The notes under the pieces are model-generated. The model had not been told where the DNA came from. It made no database searches and saw only the letters and a list, made by a program, of their open reading frames with translations. This document shows positions 23,960-25,837 of a DNA stretch of 25,837 nucleotides, in pieces. The translations under genes were made by a program, and so were the position numbers. This DNA comes from an uncultured Methylotenera sp. (lineage in GTDB: Bacteria; Pseudomonadota; Gammaproteobacteria; Burkholderiales; Methylophilaceae): assembly GCA_937957775.1 (NCBI GenBank), contig CALFXV010000047.1, positions 1 through 25,837 of the forward strand, in the 5' to 3' direction. The first letter of the stretch is position 1, and the number at the start of each line of letters is the position of its first letter.

Positions 23960-24829
23960 TTATTGCTTAAGTTCACGGTGCCGAGTCAGCACTTTATGCT
24001 GCGGCCTAAAGTAAGCGCTTAAGGTTTCAACAAAATACACCGAACGGTGTTGGCCGCCAGTGCAACCTATGGCCACCGTCAAATAACTGCGGTTGTCGGC
24101 CACAAAGCTGGGCAGCCATTTTTCTATGTAATGTTGAATGTCACCCAGCATGGCCAATACATTGGGCTGGCTTTGCAAAAAGTCTTGCACCGGTGCATCG
24201 CGGCCGCTTAAATCGCGCAATTTAGGATCGTAATGCGGGTTGGGCAAGCAGCGTATGTCGAACACGAAATCCGCATCCAGCGGCACACCATGTTTAAAGC
24301 CGAAAGAAGTAAATAACACGGTCAGGCCGTTGTGCTCCAAGGCCACGGCATCCTTTACCCAGGAGCGTAATTTGTTGGCGCTGATGTGGCTGGTGTCGAT
24401 GACTTGGCCCAAACTGCCTAGCGTACTAAGCAGCTCGCGTTCAAAGGCGATGCTTTCCGCCAACGTGGTGGTGTCTTTGCTTAATGGGTGCTTGCGCCGG
24501 GTTTCGCTAAAGCGCTTAACCAAGGTTTCCACATTGGATTCTAAGAACAAAACTTGCGTGCTGACGTTTTGCAATTTCAATTGTTCGATGTGCGCCGGCA
24601 AGGTTTCTATGGCAGCACTGCGGCTGTCTATGCTGATTGCCACTTTGTCAAAATTGGTTAGGTTGACGCTGCCTGGGCGTTGATTTTCACTGCGCAAGTG
24701 ATCGGCGATTTGCGGCAGCATGGTGGCCGGCAAATTGTCTATGCAATAGTAGCCGCTGTCCTCTAAGGCATGCAAAGCGATACTTTTACCCGAGCCGGAT
24801 AAGCCGGTGATGATGATCAGTTGTTTCAT
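23960..24829 (-). CDS. rapZ: RNase adapter / nucleotide-binding protein RapZ
   Basis: The 289 residues start with a P-loop, GLSGSGKS (9-16), and a Walker-B-like segment. The C-terminal domain shows DFVFDIRCLPNPHYDP, LSGRDAPVQDFL and IGCTGGQHRSVYFVETL, which are specific to the RapZ/YvcJ family. In E. coli RapZ guides RNase E to the GlmZ sRNA and controls amino-sugar synthesis; here that role is inferred from family only. A basic ending (VLTRHREL) is retained. It starts 13 nt after hprK and is followed by EIIA, so it is part of the PTS operon. Confidence 0.95.
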   Translation of the reverse strand: MKQLIIITGLSGSGKSIALHALEDSGYYCIDNLPATMLPQIADHLRSENQRPGSVNLTNFDKVAISIDSRSAAIETLPAHIEQLKLQNVSTQVLFLESNVETLVKRFSETRRKHPLSKDTTTLAESIAFERELLSTLGSLGQVIDTSHISANKLRSWVKDAVALEHNGLTVLFTSFGFKHGVPLDADFVFDIRCLPNPHYDPKLRDLSGRDAPVQDFLQSQPNVLAMLGDIQHYIEKWLPSFVADNRSYLTVAIGCTGGQHRSVYFVETLSAYFRPQHKVLTRHRELKQ

Positions 24830-24842
24830 GTCAGGCTGGCTT

Positions 24843-25790
24843 TTAAGTGGGTTGGGACTTTTTCATCTCGCGCTGTTGGCGTTGCATTAATTGTTTGGTG
24901 GCGTTGATGCCACGCAATAATAGCACATGGTTACGGATGGCCACTTCCACCAAGACGGCGATGTTGCGACCGGCCGCCACCGGGATTTTAATTTTGGCTA
25001 TTTTTACCCCCAGCACTTCTTCTTGCTGCACCGAGGTGTTAAGTCTGTCTAAGGCGGGCATGCTTTTTTGGTCGGCCATTTCCAATTGAATGATTAAATC
25101 CAAAGGTTTGGTTGGCTTAACGGCATTGTCGCCAAATAGGGCGCGTATGTTCAAAACGCCTAAGCCGCGCACTTCCAAAAAGTCTTGCAGCAAAGGTGGG
25201 CAGCGGCCTTCTACGCGCTCGGGTGAAATGCGGTAAAAGTCGACGATGTCGTCGGCGATGATGCGGTGGCCGCGTGAAATGAGCTCCAGTGCCAATTCAC
25301 TTTTACCGATCGCGGCTTCGCCTTTAATCAACGCGCCAAAGCCTTGTACTTCCATGAATACGCCGTGCAGGCTAATCGATTCAGCCACGGCATGCGCCAG
25401 AAAATGGTTAAGGATGTCCATCAGCACAGGGCTCTTTAGGGTTGAGGTGAAGAGCGGCGTGTGATGACTGTTGGCAGCCTCCATTAAGGAGTCCGGTACG
25501 GTTTCGCCGTTGGCCACGATGACCACGGCCAAATCGGTGGAGAATAAATTGTCTATAGCCGATGCGGCTTCTTGGGCTTTTAAGCTTCGTAGGTAATCCA
25601 TCTCCGCGCAACCGAGCACTTGCACCCGATTGGGGTGCACAAAATTCAAGTGACCTATCAAGGCCAAAGAAGGCTTGGTGACGGTTTCGCTGGTGAGGGT
25701 GTTGGACCCGCCGTTAAGCCCTGCTACCCATTGCATTTTTAGCTTACGGCGGGTTTGTTTGAATAGCTCGGCGACGTTTATTTGAGCCAT
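24843..25790 (-). CDS. hprK: HPr kinase/phosphorylase
   Basis: The 315-residue bifunctional enzyme phosphorylates and dephosphorylates Ser46 of HPr. The N-terminal domain (about 1-125) precedes the catalytic domain, which has H142 (LHGVFMEVQGFG), a P-loop GEAAIGKS at 157-164, the RGHRIIADD segment and the family signature LEVRGLGVLNIRALFG at 205-220. The P-loop has AA where many homologues have SG, otherwise standard. It heads the visible PTS operon; the 47 nt upstream to the window edge hold no recognisable gene end. Confidence 0.95.
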   Translation of the reverse strand: MAQINVAELFKQTRRKLKMQWVAGLNGGSNTLTSETVTKPSLALIGHLNFVHPNRVQVLGCAEMDYLRSLKAQEAASAIDNLFSTDLAVVIVANGETVPDSLMEAANSHHTPLFTSTLKSPVLMDILNHFLAHAVAESISLHGVFMEVQGFGALIKGEAAIGKSELALELISRGHRIIADDIVDFYRISPERVEGRCPPLLQDFLEVRGLGVLNIRALFGDNAVKPTKPLDLIIQLEMADQKSMPALDRLNTSVQQEEVLGVKIAKIKIPVAAGRNIAVLVEVAIRNHVLLLRGINATKQLMQRQQREMKKSQPT

Positions 25791-25837
25791 GGAATCATCA
25801 AACTTGACATGTAATTAAAGTTGGATCGTTAGAAAAT

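Noticed and set aside
25791..25837. 3' end of a ptsN-like gene upstream of hprK
   Set aside because: Only 47 nt remain and the short readings in three frames contain no recognisable C-terminus.

Overview
The window looks like the chromosome of a betaproteobacterium. From about position 750 onward, the gene content and order suggest an obligate-methylotroph-like lineage such as Methylophilales (dapF-DUF484-xerC, def-fmt-rsmB-DUF4390-ntrYX, hprK-rapZ-EIIA-ptsH-ptsI, SAH-riboswitch-ahcY-metF). That placement is inferred from gene order and protein character and was not checked by a search. It is mostly conserved core genome with short intergenic gaps. I see no phage, IS, CRISPR, tRNA or rRNA.

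Layout: (1) 1-~745 is an odd left end. It is GC-rich and carries the 3' part of a GntR/UTRA regulator, followed by the first ~62 codons of a Bug/TctC-type solute-binding protein that stops abruptly. This style is typical of Comamonadaceae-like Burkholderiales and differs from everything to its right, so it marks either an integration/deletion scar or an assembly chimera. (2) 750-4366, minus strand: a small DUF2946-like exported Cys/His protein, Fe superoxide dismutase, and dapF-DUF484-xerC. (3) 4540-8661, plus strand: the activated-methyl cycle. It holds metK with a terminator, then a strong promoter, an SAH riboswitch, ahcY, a small holin-like membrane protein and metF. (4) 8730-11421, minus strand: a LysM protein, dprA and smg. 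(5) 11569-18549, plus strand: def, fmt, rsmB, DUF4390, and an NtrY-like kinase with an NtrX-like regulator whose AAA+ domain is degenerate. (6) 18546-25790, minus strand: a regulatory PTS operon (hprK, rapZ, EIIA-Man, ptsH, ptsI) that runs on into the oligopeptidase prlC and exodeoxyribonuclease xth.

How the genes work together: MetK makes SAM. AhcY removes the SAH product and is placed under an SAH sensor. MetF supplies methyl-THF for methionine regeneration. Def and Fmt handle the N-terminal formyl group of new proteins, and RsmB methylates 16S rRNA using SAM. The PTS proteins form a phosphorelay with no visible sugar permease, so they probably regulate rather than transport. I found no clearly undescribed multi-gene system. 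The best leads are the foreign-looking junction, the alternative hairpin downstream of the SAH aptamer, the degenerate NtrX and the inverted-repeat segment at 807-923.
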